Source: Streptomyces sp. NBRC 109706
GTDB lineage: Bacteria > Actinomycetota > Actinomycetes > Streptomycetales > Streptomycetaceae
Length of the DNA: 64,000 nt
Reading direction: 5' to 3'
Assembly (NCBI RefSeq): GCF_000974485.1
Contig: NZ_BBOM01000004.1
Location: 992,001 to 1,056,000 of the forward strand
Shown here: positions 7,402 through 15,830 of the stretch, in pieces
Layout of the letters: the number at the start of each line of letters is the position of its first letter
Numbering within the stretch: the stretch's first letter is position 1
Made by a program: the position numbers and the translations under genes
Notes under the pieces: model-generated
Database searches by the model: none
The model's input: only the letters and a program-made list of their open reading frames with translations
What the model was told of the DNA's origin: nothing

Positions 7402-8730
7402 ATGGCTACCCTGTACGTCGGGAACTCGTTCAACGAGACCCTGGTCGGCGACCTCAGTCAGTTCGACCCCCTGGAGCGCCGCATCGGCGGCAACCTGTCC
7501 TGCCGGCTGGTCTGGTTGATGGAGCCGGGGGACCTCCTCGTGAGTCCGCAGCCCATCAGCGACGCGTTCCTCGCCTACGCCTCCCGGCTGAGAGGCGTGC
7601 CGGTCACCTCGGCGGACATCATCGTTCCGCCGCCGGGCGACTTCGGCGAGGACGTGCTGACGGCGGACCGGCTCCGCAGGGCCAGGTTCACCGACGAGCT
7701 GCGCGTGGCGGTCGCCAGCCGGGGGCTCGATCACATCGTTCCCTACTGCTACGACCAGATCATCGCGTCGCTCGCCCGGGATCTCGGAATCGGGTCGCAC
7801 GACGCGAGCGTCGCGTTCTGCGAGGCCGGCGGCGCCGACCTGCTCAACCGGAAGACGGTGTTCCGGGCGCTGTGCGGGGGAGCCGGCGTTCCCGTCGCCG
7901 AGGGGCTGGTGACCCGGTCGGTGGGCGAGGCCACCGACTTCGTCGCCTCGTTCGTCGACGCGGGACGGTCCGTGATCGTCAAACAGGACGCACACCAGGG
8001 CGGTCACGGCAACGAGATCCTCACGCCGTCGGCGGACACCGTCCAGTTGGGAGCCGCCGTGCTCACCGTCGTCGCGGACCGCCAGGCCGCCGAGAAGCGA
8101 CTGGTCGAGCAGTGGCCGCGCTTCAGCTCGAACGGCCGCGATCCCGTCGTCATCGAGCACTACCTGCAGGACGCGATCTCCCTGGGGTGCGAGGTGGACC
8201 TGGCCGGGGAGGGCGCGGTCATGCGCCACACCGCCGAGATGCGGATGACGCCCGTCTTCGACGGACTCCTGATCCCCCCGAGCTCGATCTCCGCGGAATG
8301 CGACGCCGAGTTCTCCCGGTACGCGCTCGAACTCGCCGGCGTCGTGCACGCCATGGGCTATCGCGGGCTCATCAACATCGACGGGGTGGCGGCCGACGAC
8401 AGAAGGACCGTCGTGCTCAACGAGTTCAACGGCCGCCTCGGCGGCTCCACCCATCTCCACCGGATCGGCCGGACGCTGCTGGGCGACGACTACCTGCGAC
8501 GCCGGCACCTCATCAGCAACAACGACCTGAAGGTGGACTCGTTCCCCGGCGCCGTGGCGGCCCTGGAACGGGCCGGTCTGGCCTTCGACCCCGAGCGTGG
8601 CGAGGGCGTCATCCTCACCTGCGACCACACCGCCCAGTCCGGGGCCCTCGAATACTGCGCCGTCGGGGCCGACGCCGCCACAGTCGGTGACCAGGAGCGG
8701 CGGCTTCACCTGCTGCCGATGTCGCGCTGA
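7402..8730 (+). CDS. Pgm1-like ATP-grasp peptide ligase (preATP-grasp type)
   Basis: The 442-residue protein starts LYVGNSFNETLVGDLSQF, which I recognise as the preATP-grasp domain of ligases related to Pgm1 of pheganomycin biosynthesis. It continues with an ATP-grasp fold: SVIVKQDAHQGGHGNEIL, VVIEHYLQD, GLINIDGV and the magnesium motif VLNEFNGRLGGSTH. Family members couple non-proteinogenic amino acids to peptides or other amines. ATG 7402 is preferred over GTG 7396 because GGAGG ends six bases before it. With the RimK-like ligase this gives two independent amide-forming enzymes in one operon. Family assignment rests on memory of the N-terminal motif. Confidence 0.8.
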   Translation: MATLYVGNSFNETLVGDLSQFDPLERRIGGNLSCRLVWLMEPGDLLVSPQPISDAFLAYASRLRGVPVTSADIIVPPPGDFGEDVLTADRLRRARFTDELRVAVASRGLDHIVPYCYDQIIASLARDLGIGSHDASVAFCEAGGADLLNRKTVFRALCGGAGVPVAEGLVTRSVGEATDFVASFVDAGRSVIVKQDAHQGGHGNEILTPSADTVQLGAAVLTVVADRQAAEKRLVEQWPRFSSNGRDPVVIEHYLQDAISLGCEVDLAGEGAVMRHTAEMRMTPVFDGLLIPPSSISAECDAEFSRYALELAGVVHAMGYRGLINIDGVAADDRRTVVLNEFNGRLGGSTHLHRIGRTLLGDDYLRRRHLISNNDLKVDSFPGAVAALERAGLAFDPERGEGVILTCDHTAQSGALEYCAVGADAATVGDQERRLHLLPMSR

Positions 8731-8776
8731 CGTTCGCTCGCGGTCGGCCACGCGGACGTCGGACAACGATCCATCG

Positions 8777-8815
8777 GTTCCCCCGGTCCGCCGTGACCGG
8801 CGGTGTGAGGGAACC
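8777..8815 (+). other. Nested inverted repeat before the thioesterase gene
   Basis: GGTTCCC (8777-8783) pairs with GGGAACC (8809-8815), enclosing a second hairpin CCGCCG-TGAC-CGGCGG (8788-8803). It lies in the 109-base gap between the Pgm1-like ligase and the hotdog protein, the widest gap since the minigene region. It could weaken transcription or mark a separate promoter for the thioesterase. No T-run follows. Confidence 0.4.
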
Positions 8816-8839
8816 TCCTACGTGTCAGGAGAAGCATCC

Positions 8840-9205
8840 GTGATCAGCAAGGAACGCCGTATCACCGTCGGCCCGGAGGACTCCGCCTCGCGCTGGGGGA
8901 ACCCCGGTGTCGAGGTGCTGTCGACGCCGGCCATCCTGGGCCATGTGGAGCGTCTGTGTGCCGACCTCGTCCAACCGCGCCTGGCGCCCGGCGAGATGAC
9001 GGTCGGTGTGCAGGTCGTCATGAACCACCGTGCCCCCGCCCGGGTCGGCGAGGTCGTCGTCATGGAGGCGACCGTCGCCGACGACGGCTCGCAGCCCCGG
9101 TTCGACTTCTCCGTCAGGAGCGTCGACGGCAGTGTGCTCTGCGACGGTGAGCACCGGCGCGCGGTGGTCGACGCCGACCGGTTCCGGGCCCGCATATCCG
9201 CCTGA
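8840..9205 (+). CDS. Hotdog-fold thioesterase (fluoroacetyl-CoA thioesterase FlK-like)
   Basis: This small 121-residue protein matches the single hotdog-domain type: TVGPEDSASRW, STPAILGHVERLCADLVQPRL, GEMTVGVQVVMNHRAPARVGEVVVMEATV and DGEHRRAVVD. Such proteins hydrolyse acyl thioesters. Here it could release a KAS III product from CoA or ACP so that an ATP-grasp ligase can use the free acid. The GTG start follows AGGAGA; upstream in-frame codons lack coding character. It is the last gene of the right-facing block before a strong hairpin. Confidence 0.78.
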   Translation: MISKERRITVGPEDSASRWGNPGVEVLSTPAILGHVERLCADLVQPRLAPGEMTVGVQVVMNHRAPARVGEVVVMEATVADDGSQPRFDFSVRSVDGSVLCDGEHRRAVVDADRFRARISA

Positions 9206-9222
9206 GCCCTCCCGGGGCGCCG

Positions 9223-9280
9223 CGCTCCTCGGCCGCCCGTGGTCCGGCGGAGGCCGGGCCCGACGAGCGGCCGAGGAGCG
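9223..9280. terminator. Strong hairpin between convergent genes
   Basis: CGCTCCTCGGCCGC (9223-9236) is perfectly complementary to 9267-9280, a 14-base stem with a 30-base loop. It sits between the thioesterase (rightward) and the phosphotransferase (leftward), so it can serve both as a bidirectional terminator. There is no T-run, as is common in Streptomyces. Confidence 0.7.
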
Positions 9281-9301
9281 GTTCCCGGCCGTGAGGCACG
9301 G

Positions 9302-10312
9302 TCAGCTCCGCGCCGCCGGCCGGGCCGGGGCCCGGCGGACCGGGAAGTACCGGAGCAGGGGCGACGTCCCGTCGACCGCGAGGGCGAGCACCTCGACGAG
9401 CCCGTCGCCGGGACAGGGGTGGTAGACCTTGGCCATGTCGATACGAAGTCGCCACAGCTCTGTCAGCGCGGTCATCACGTGGTCCCACAGGATCCGCTGC
9501 TCGGCCGTGTCGTCGCCGTCCAGCGGCGCGACGGTCCGGTAACCGGCCAGGGCGACGTCGACCATGTGCAGGGGGATCTGCGCGAAGTCGATCGCCGGAT
9601 CGAACCAGCCGGCGTCGTCCCAGTCGATCAGCGCACCGAGCCGGCCGTCGCGCCGCAGGACGTTCCCCGGTTTGAGGTCGCCGTGCACGAAGCGTCGATA
9701 CTGGTCCGCGCCGCCGACCGAGGGCTTCAGGGCGGTCAGCAGTTCGTCGAACCACTCGGCCAGATGCGAGGCCACCACGCCGGCCTCGACGAGTCCGGTC
9801 AGGATCGCGGCGTGGTCGAGCGGGCGGGCCCACTCCTCCAGCCAGCCCTTCGGATCGTCCACATGCTCCACGGTGTGGTGCAGCTTGGCGAGTTCGCGTC
9901 CGGTGTCGTGCCAGACGGCGGCCTCGGACGGAAGGGCCCGCGCCGACGGGGTCACCGAGTCGCCGGGCACATACTCGAAAACCGAGAACGGGACGCTGAA
10001 TATCTCCAGGCTGTCGTCGAACGCGACAAGTGATCCGGTGCGGACGCCGGCGGAAGTGGCGGCCGGCACGGCGACCGACGCGGTAAGTGTTTCTCCGATT
10101 GCTCGCGGATGGTCTCGCGGTACTTTCAGGATATACTTCTCGCCGAGCTGGTACACCGAGTGCACATTGCCCGACGAATTGATCCGCCTTGTTTCCCGCG
10201 GATCAATGTCGAGCTGGTTCCGGTCGACAACCGCCATGGCCTGGACCGGTGTCACGGTCGGAAATGGTGCGCCATCGTAAGGCGGCCGGATCGGGCGTCG
10301 AATCGACGTCAT
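9302..10312 (-). CDS. Aminoglycoside phosphotransferase (APH) family kinase
   Basis: This 336-residue small-molecule kinase has YILKVPRDHP (ATP-binding Lys), a hinge near FEYVPGD, the catalytic loop VHGDLKPGNVL and the metal motif LIDWDDAGWFDPAIDF. It may phosphorylate the product for self-protection or phosphorylate a hydroxyl during biosynthesis. It is the only gene of the cluster on the left-facing strand and is divergent from the next gene, so it may be separately controlled. ATG 10312 has AAGGAG nine bases upstream. Confidence 0.85.
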   Translation of the reverse strand: MTSIRRPIRPPYDGAPFPTVTPVQAMAVVDRNQLDIDPRETRRINSSGNVHSVYQLGEKYILKVPRDHPRAIGETLTASVAVPAATSAGVRTGSLVAFDDSLEIFSVPFSVFEYVPGDSVTPSARALPSEAAVWHDTGRELAKLHHTVEHVDDPKGWLEEWARPLDHAAILTGLVEAGVVASHLAEWFDELLTALKPSVGGADQYRRFVHGDLKPGNVLRRDGRLGALIDWDDAGWFDPAIDFAQIPLHMVDVALAGYRTVAPLDGDDTAEQRILWDHVMTALTELWRLRIDMAKVYHPCPGDGLVEVLALAVDGTSPLLRYFPVRRAPARPAARS

Positions 10313-10425
10313 GACGAAATACTCCTTGCGCTGACCATATCGATGGCCAGCTCTCTCAGGTGAGATTCGAATGCCTAAACTACCTCCCCCAGCACCGATA
10401 CAGAACTACTTCCCAGGAGGATGCA

Positions 10426-11253
10426 ATGGCTGAGTCCGAGACAGAGCGACCGGAGTCGATGGCGCGACTGGTGAGTGGGCAGTCGGTCGGTTCCGCGATA
10501 GGTCACCTACAGCAGGTGTTCGCCGGGATCACCGACCGCCTCCGGACGGCACCGACCGAACAAGTCGCCGCGCGGCTTCGGGGTTGGGACAACTACCAGC
10601 GTGCTTCCCTGGGGCGCGGCGAGACCCCGGCGCTGGTCGCCGGCGCCGTCAAATCGTCCTTCTCGCTGTCCGAGACCGGCTTCCAGCCCCGTGGGGAGGC
10701 GGGACTCGAACTCCCCGACGCGACCGAGGTGCCGGCGTTCGCGCACCTGGACGACATCGTCCGGCTCGCGGCGCGGCTGGCGATCCCGGAGGAATTCGAC
10801 GAGCAGCGCGTCGTCGTGACACTGTTCCTCTACCGGGTGATCGCCCGCGCCGGGCAGGTCTACGAAGGGTTCCTCCACCGCGACATCGCCTCCCCGCAGG
10901 AGCCGGTGGGCAGCGTGATCTTCTATCCCACGGTGCGCACGCGGAACATCGAGGGGGCGGAATTCGGCGCTCACTTCTCCGGCCTTCCCACGGAGGAGCT
11001 ACGGAACCGCGACCACGATGTCACGTTCGCACCCGAGGAGTACGAGGGTGCCGCGCTCGTCCTCGGCTACCCGCACAACCTGGCCCACGGCGTCCGGTTG
11101 GGGAAGAATCCCCATGCCGCCCCGGCGGACGGGACGGGGGCCGACGCCGGCGATGTGCGGGAGCTCCTCGAACCCGGCGAGACCACCTTCGTGAAGGACA
11201 TGGCGGTGCTGACCTTCACCCAGGCGACGGCGATCGAGGTGAACATTCCCTGA
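10426..11253 (+). CDS. Possible Fe(II)/2-oxoglutarate-dependent oxygenase; otherwise uncharacterised
   Basis: I do not recognise this 275-residue protein with certainty. The middle contains GFLHRDIASP (a possible HxD), then VIFYPTVRTRNIEGAEFG, and later YEGAALVLGYPHNLAHGVRLGKNP, where His followed by Arg fits the distal facial-triad His and co-substrate Arg of double-stranded beta-helix oxygenases. If correct it would hydroxylate or desaturate an intermediate. ATG 10426 has AGGAGG five bases upstream. It is divergent from the APH gene; a hairpin separates it from the kinase pair downstream. Confidence 0.5.
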   Translation: MAESETERPESMARLVSGQSVGSAIGHLQQVFAGITDRLRTAPTEQVAARLRGWDNYQRASLGRGETPALVAGAVKSSFSLSETGFQPRGEAGLELPDATEVPAFAHLDDIVRLAARLAIPEEFDEQRVVVTLFLYRVIARAGQVYEGFLHRDIASPQEPVGSVIFYPTVRTRNIEGAEFGAHFSGLPTEELRNRDHDVTFAPEEYEGAALVLGYPHNLAHGVRLGKNPHAAPADGTGADAGDVRELLEPGETTFVKDMAVLTFTQATAIEVNIP

Positions 11254-11292
11254 TCCGTTTCGACGGCGGGGCAGGATCGAAGAGTTCGGGCA

Positions 11293-11322
11293 CGCCGGGT
11301 ACGGAACAGTCCCTACCCGGCG
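11293..11322 (+). other. Inverted repeat between the oxygenase-like gene and the kinases
   Basis: CGCCGGGTA (11293-11301) pairs with TACCCGGCG (11314-11322) across a 12-base loop. It lies 22 bases before the kinase start and its GGAGGAGG ribosome site. It may be a weak terminator or stabilise a processed end; no T-run is seen. Confidence 0.4.
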
Positions 11323-11344
11323 CGCCGACGGAGGAGGACGTCGA

Positions 11345-12085
11345 ATGAATCATCCCGTGAGCAGCCATGGTGACATCGATTTCCGCATCGATATGCGACC
11401 CCATGACTGGCCTGGGAAACTCATCGCCGTCTCAGGCATCGATGCCAGCGGAAAGACGACACTGATCCGGAGAATCGCGGCGGACGCAAAGCGCAGCTCG
11501 ATCGTCACGCGCCGCTTCAAGTTCCCCTCTCGGAAACTGAAGGAAACGGCGCTTTTCCGCGAGTTCGACAGGGATCGCCAGGGAAGTCTGGACCGTGGTT
11601 ACATCGACTCGTTCGGTCTGACTCTCGTCCTGATGGGAGACCGCCTGCTCACGCTGCACAACCAGGTGCGGAACCATCTCCAGGCGGGACATACGGTGAT
11701 TATCGACCGCTATTTGTTCACGACGCTGGTGGAGTTCCTGCTGACGCCGCACTCGGCTGCCGAGCGGCGTACCGTCTGGGAGTGCGCCGGGCATTTTCCA
11801 CGGCCGGACTGCTATCTTTTCACCGATGTTCCGCTGGACGTTGCCGCCGATCGGCTGCGGGACCGTGGGGGAGCCGAGGCGGATTCGATCGACCCGGAAG
11901 GTATGTCCATGAGAGCGAAGCTCTTCCGTGAATTCGCGGCGGTCAACGGCGGCGTATCGGTTCGCACGGACATCGGCCTCGCGCATTCCACGGAAGTCGT
12001 CAGGGAACATCTCGTCGCCATCGGCGCGCTACCTTCTCGGACAGGGGACACCGGGACGGTCGCGAGCGTCGGGGAGCAGCGATGA
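11345..12085 (+). CDS. Thymidylate-kinase-like P-loop kinase (first of pair)
   Basis: This 246-residue P-loop protein has the dTMP-kinase-like motifs KLIAVSGIDASGKTTLI near residue 30, then HTVIIDRYLFTTL (the DR motif) and CYLFTDVPLDVAADRLRDRGG (lid region). Housekeeping thymidylate kinase would not be expected in a biosynthetic operon. A role phosphorylating a nucleoside or other alcohol intermediate is inferred. It carries a 25-residue N-terminal extension before the fold. The downstream paralogue overlaps by four bases (ATGA), so the two are co-translated and may form a heteromer. Confidence 0.78.
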   Translation: MNHPVSSHGDIDFRIDMRPHDWPGKLIAVSGIDASGKTTLIRRIAADAKRSSIVTRRFKFPSRKLKETALFREFDRDRQGSLDRGYIDSFGLTLVLMGDRLLTLHNQVRNHLQAGHTVIIDRYLFTTLVEFLLTPHSAAERRTVWECAGHFPRPDCYLFTDVPLDVAADRLRDRGGAEADSIDPEGMSMRAKLFREFAAVNGGVSVRTDIGLAHSTEVVREHLVAIGALPSRTGDTGTVASVGEQR

Positions 12086-12750
12086 CGGACACCGACCGAG
12101 GCGAGGACTGGGCCCCCGTCGTGCTGGACGGGCCGTCCCCCGACTTCCCCGGCCGGCTCCTGGCCATCGAAGGATCGGACGGATCCGGGAAGTCCTATTT
12201 CGTCTCGTGGCTCATCGCTGCCTTGCGGGACGAAATCCCGTGCACGCATGTGCTGATGCCGGGGGAGCACATGCGCGCCTACGATCTCTGGCGGGCATGG
12301 AGCGACGAATCCCTCGGCTTCGACCGCAGCCTCATCGACGATGTCGGCCTGAAGCTGATGGCGGTCGGCGACCGCCTGGTCCGGCTGCGGGCGATCATCG
12401 AACCCGCGCTCCGGCAGGGGCATCTCGTCATCTGCGAGCGATACGCCCTCACCCCGCTGGTGTTCAATCCCGAAGCGATGTTCTCGGAGCCGCTGCGGCG
12501 ACTTTACCGACCGGACCTCGGGCTGTTGTTCGATGCGCCGAGCGATCTCCTCTTCGACCGTGTGCGGGGACGTGCCGACTCGCCCGTGCACCCGCAGACG
12601 CGGCACGACAAGGAGGTCGAGGTCGGTCGGTTCCGTGAACTGGCCGAGAAGAATCTCTACTCGGTCGTGGACACGAGTGAACCCAACGACTTCGCAGACG
12701 TCAGACCCCTCCTACGGGAGATGCTGCGCCCGAGGACGAGCGGGCTGTGA
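12082..12750 (+). CDS. Thymidylate-kinase-like P-loop kinase (second of pair)
   Basis: This 222-residue paralogue of the preceding gene has LLAIEGSDGSGKSYFVSWL (Walker A), HLVICERYALTPLVF (ER in place of DR), and LGLLFDAPSDLLFDRVRGRAD. The two share the fold but differ widely in sequence, suggesting different substrates or a catalytic/regulatory split. Candidate substrates are a 7-deazaguanine nucleoside or its nucleotide, but no nucleoside-forming enzyme (PRPP transferase or nucleosidase) is visible in the window. It is the last cluster gene, 54 bases from the convergent sdaA. Confidence 0.78.
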   Translation: MTDTDRGEDWAPVVLDGPSPDFPGRLLAIEGSDGSGKSYFVSWLIAALRDEIPCTHVLMPGEHMRAYDLWRAWSDESLGFDRSLIDDVGLKLMAVGDRLVRLRAIIEPALRQGHLVICERYALTPLVFNPEAMFSEPLRRLYRPDLGLLFDAPSDLLFDRVRGRADSPVHPQTRHDKEVEVGRFRELAEKNLYSVVDTSEPNDFADVRPLLREMLRPRTSGL

Positions 12751-12758
12751 CGAGCCCG
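12741..12758. terminator. Small hairpin at the cluster end
   Basis: CGGGCT (12741-12746) pairs with AGCCCG (12753-12758), spanning the stop codon of the second kinase. It is a short stem at the junction of convergent transcription; terminator function is only suggested. Confidence 0.35.
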
Positions 12759-12804
12759 GACTGGACGAACGCCTTTCGGGCGCGGGAGCATGGGGTGGTG
12801 CGCC

Positions 12805-14187
12805 TCAGCACTCCACGATGTTGACGGCGAGTCCGCCGCGCGCCGTCTCCTTGTACTTGACGGACATGTCGGCGCCGGTCTGCTTCATGGTGGCGATGGC
12901 CTTGTCCAGGGAGACATGGTGGCGGCCGTCGCCGCGCAGCGCCAGGCGGGCGGCGGTGATCGCCTTGACGGCGGCCATGCCGTTGCGTTCGATGCAGGGG
13001 ATCTGCACCAGGCCGCCGATCGGGTCGCAGGTGAGGCCCAGATTGTGCTCGATGCCGATCTCGGCGGCGTTCTCCACCTGTTCGGGGGTGCCGCCCAGCA
13101 CCTCGGCCAGTCCGCCGGCGGCCATGGAGCAGGCCGAGCCGACCTCGCCCTGGCAGCCGACCTCGGCGCCCGAGATGGACGCGTTCTCCTTGAACAGCAT
13201 CCCCACCGCGCTCGCCGCCAGCAGAAACCTGACCACGCCGTCCTCGTCGGCGCCCGGCACAAAGTCCAGGTAGTAGTGGAGAACGGCGGGGATGATGCCG
13301 GCCGCGCCGTTGGTGGGTGCGGTCACCACCCGGCCGCCCGCCGCGTTCTCCTCGTTGACGGCCATCGCGTAGAGCGTGACCCACTCCAACTCGTGCGGGC
13401 TGCCGCCGGTCTCCGCGCGCAGGCGGCGTGCGGAGGCGGCGGCGCGGCGGCGCACCTTGAGGCCGCCGGGCAGGATGCCCTCCTGGGACAGCCCGCGCCG
13501 GACCGACTCCCGCATCACCGCCCAGATGTTCAGCAGCCCCTCGCGGACCTCCGCCTCGCCGCGCCACAGCGTCTCGTTGCGCAGCATCAGCGCCGAGACG
13601 GAGAGCCCGGTGGCGCGGGTCAGCGCCAGCAGTTCGGCGCCGGTGCGGAACGGATGGCGCGGCTGCCGGTCGTCGACCCGGATCCGGTCCTGGCCCTCGG
13701 CGTCCTCGTCGACCACGAAGCCGCCGCCCACCGAGTAGTACGTCCTGGTCAGCAGCGGATGCCCGGCGTCGTCCGAGGCGCGGAAGATCATGCCGTTGGC
13801 ATGTGCCGGCAGCGAACGCCTGCGGTAGAGCACCAGATCGGTGTCCGGATCGAACGGGATGGGATGCGCGTCGCCCAACTCGGTGGCGAGCAGTCGCAGT
13901 CGACGGTCGGCGCGCACCCGTTCGACCTCGGCGTCGGCCGCCGCGACATCGACGGTCTCCGGGGCGTGGCCCTCAAGCCCGAGCAGCACCGCCTTGGGCG
14001 AGCCGTGCCCGTGCCCGGTCGCGCCCAGCGAGCCGTACAGCTCGACCCGCACGGCGGCGGTGGCGGCCAGCGCGCCCTCGTCCTTGAGCCGGCGCGCGAA
14101 CATCAGCGCCGCGCGCATCGGCCCCACGGTATGCGAGCTGGACGGGCCGATGCCGACGCTGAACAGGTCGAAGGCGGAGAGGGCCAC
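12805..14187 (-). CDS. sdaA: L-serine ammonia-lyase, single-chain iron-sulfur type
   Basis: It deaminates serine to pyruvate using a [4Fe-4S] cluster. The 460-residue protein begins [22 protein letters not shown] and contains [29 protein letters not shown] and [18 protein letters not shown], which provide the cluster cysteines. GTG 14187 is chosen because the E. coli-type N-terminus begins there; its ribosome site is weak and translation is probably coupled to gcvH, seven bases upstream. It lies third in a glycine-riboswitch operon, linking glycine breakdown to serine removal. Confidence 0.94.
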   Translation of the reverse strand: MALSAFDLFSVGIGPSSSHTVGPMRAALMFARRLKDEGALAATAAVRVELYGSLGATGHGHGSPKAVLLGLEGHAPETVDVAAADAEVERVRADRRLRLLATELGDAHPIPFDPDTDLVLYRRRSLPAHANGMIFRASDDAGHPLLTRTYYSVGGGFVVDEDAEGQDRIRVDDRQPRHPFRTGAELLALTRATGLSVSALMLRNETLWRGEAEVREGLLNIWAVMRESVRRGLSQEGILPGGLKVRRRAAASARRLRAETGGSPHELEWVTLYAMAVNEENAAGGRVVTAPTNGAAGIIPAVLHYYLDFVPGADEDGVVRFLLAASAVGMLFKENASISGAEVGCQGEVGSACSMAAGGLAEVLGGTPEQVENAAEIGIEHNLGLTCDPIGGLVQIPCIERNGMAAVKAITAARLALRGDGRHHVSLDKAIATMKQTGADMSVKYKETARGGLAVNIVEC

Positions 14188-14194
14188 GACCGGC

Positions 14195-14575
14195 TCACTG
14201 CTCGGTGAAGGCGGTGTACTCGGCCGCCGACAGCAGCTCGGCGGCCGCGCCGTCGATGCGCACCCTGAAGAGCCAACCGTCCTCGAAAGGCGCGGAGTTG
14301 ACCAACGAGGGGTCGTCGACGACGGCCTGGTTGACCTCGGTGATCTCGCCGTTGACGGGGGCGTAGAGGTCGCTGACGGACTTGGTGGACTCCAACTCGC
14401 CACAGGAGTCGCCGGCGGTGACCGTGTCGCCGACCTCGGGAAGCTGGACATAGACCACATCGCCGAGCGCGGTGGCCGCGTACTCCGTGATGCCCACCGT
14501 GGCGACGCCGTCGGGCGCCTCCGAAAGCCACTCGTGTTCCTTGCTGTAGCGCAGGTGCTGGGGGTTGTCGCTCAT
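14195..14575 (-). CDS. gcvH: Glycine cleavage system H protein
   Basis: This is the lipoyl carrier of the glycine cleavage complex. The 126-residue protein has the beta-barrel sequence [20 protein letters not shown] and the lipoylated Lys in [14 protein letters not shown], with the standard length. It lies between gcvT (75-base gap) and sdaA (7-base gap). Serine hydroxymethyltransferase, which I recall between gcvH and sdaA in S. coelicolor, is absent here. Confidence 0.96.
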   Translation of the reverse strand: MSDNPQHLRYSKEHEWLSEAPDGVATVGITEYAATALGDVVYVQLPEVGDTVTAGDSCGELESTKSVSDLYAPVNGEITEVNQAVVDDPSLVNSAPFEDGWLFRVRIDGAAAELLSAAEYTAFTEQ

Positions 14576-14649
14576 GGCAGCTGATTCTCCTGGATCGGGT
14601 GGGTCGTGGTGGATGCGTGACGGTACGGCGCGGCGGGCGACGGCGCGGG

Positions 14650-15768
14650 TCAGCGCTGCCGGGTGTAGAAGGGCAGCGCGACCACCTCGTGCGGTGCGGC
14701 CTTCCCCCGGATGTCGACGGCGACGCCCGCCGTCCCCGGCTCCGCGTGGGTGGCGTCGACATAGGCCATGGCGACGGGGCGGCCCAGCGTGGGCGACGGC
14801 GCGCCCGAGGTGACCTCGCCGATGACCGAGCCGGCCGCGTCCACCACCGGATACCCGGCGCGCGGGACCCGGCGTTCGGCGGCCACCAGGCCGACCAGCA
14901 CCCGAGGCGGGGCGCTCGCGGCGCGCTCGGCGGCGCGTTCCAGCGCCGCGCGCCCCACGAAGTCGCCCGGCTTGTCGAACTTCACCACCCGGCCCAGGCC
15001 CGCGTCGAACGGCGTGGTCCGCTCGGTGAGTTCATGCCCGTAGAGCGGCATCCCGGCCTCAAGGCGCAGCGTGTCCCGGCAGGCCAGCCCGCACGGCACA
15101 AGACCCTCGGCGGCCCCGGCCTCCGTCAGCGCCGCCCAGAGCGGTGCGGCGTCGGCGGGCGCCACGAACAGCTCGAACCCGTCCTCGCCGGTGTACCCCG
15201 TCCGGGCGATCAGCGCCGGCCGGCCGGCGACCGTTCCCGGCAGTCCGGCGTAGTAGCGCAGGCCCGGCAGATCGGCGTCCGTCAGCCGGGCCAGCACGCC
15301 GGCGGCGGCCGGGCCCTGGACGGCCAGCAGCGCATAGGCGTCCCGGTCGTCGCGTACCTCGGCGGCGAAGCCGGCGGCGCGCTCCGTCAGCGCGGTCAGC
15401 ACCCGCTCGGCGTTGCCGGCGTTGGCCACCACCAGGAACTCGGCCTCGGCCAGTCGGTAGACGATCAGATCGTCCAGGATGCCGCCGTTCTCGGCGCAGA
15501 TCATGGTGTATCTGGCGCGGCCGACCTTCAGCGCGGAGAGCCGCCCGACCAGCGCGAAGTCCAACAGCGCGCCCGCGTCCTCGCCCAGCACCGTGATCTC
15601 GCCCATATGGGAGAGGTCGAAGAGGCCGGCCGCCGTGCGCACCGCCTCGTGCTCGGCGCGCTCGCTGCCGTAGCGCAGCGGCATCGACCAGCCGGCGAAG
15701 TCCGTCATGGTGGCGCCGAGCGCGCGGTGCACGGCGTCCAGGGCGGTGACGCGAAGGGTGTCGGGCAT
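14650..15768 (-). CDS. gcvT: Aminomethyltransferase (glycine cleavage T protein)
   Basis: It transfers the methylene group from aminomethyl-lipoyl H protein to tetrahydrofolate. The 372-residue protein shows [35 protein letters not shown] and [14 protein letters not shown], all classic GcvT. ATG 15768 has GGAG eight bases upstream and gives the normal N-terminus [14 protein letters not shown]. It is the first gene downstream of a tandem glycine riboswitch. The P protein gene is not in this window. Confidence 0.96.
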   Translation of the reverse strand: MPDTLRVTALDAVHRALGATMTDFAGWSMPLRYGSERAEHEAVRTAAGLFDLSHMGEITVLGEDAGALLDFALVGRLSALKVGRARYTMICAENGGILDDLIVYRLAEAEFLVVANAGNAERVLTALTERAAGFAAEVRDDRDAYALLAVQGPAAAGVLARLTDADLPGLRYYAGLPGTVAGRPALIARTGYTGEDGFELFVAPADAAPLWAALTEAGAAEGLVPCGLACRDTLRLEAGMPLYGHELTERTTPFDAGLGRVVKFDKPGDFVGRAALERAAERAASAPPRVLVGLVAAERRVPRAGYPVVDAAGSVIGEVTSGAPSPTLGRPVAMAYVDATHAEPGTAGVAVDIRGKAAPHEVVALPFYTRQR

Positions 15769-15830
15769 GGGGCTCGCTCCAGGGGAGTGCGGGCAACGGG
15801 CGACACGCGGACGCGCGCGCCTGGGGCCCT

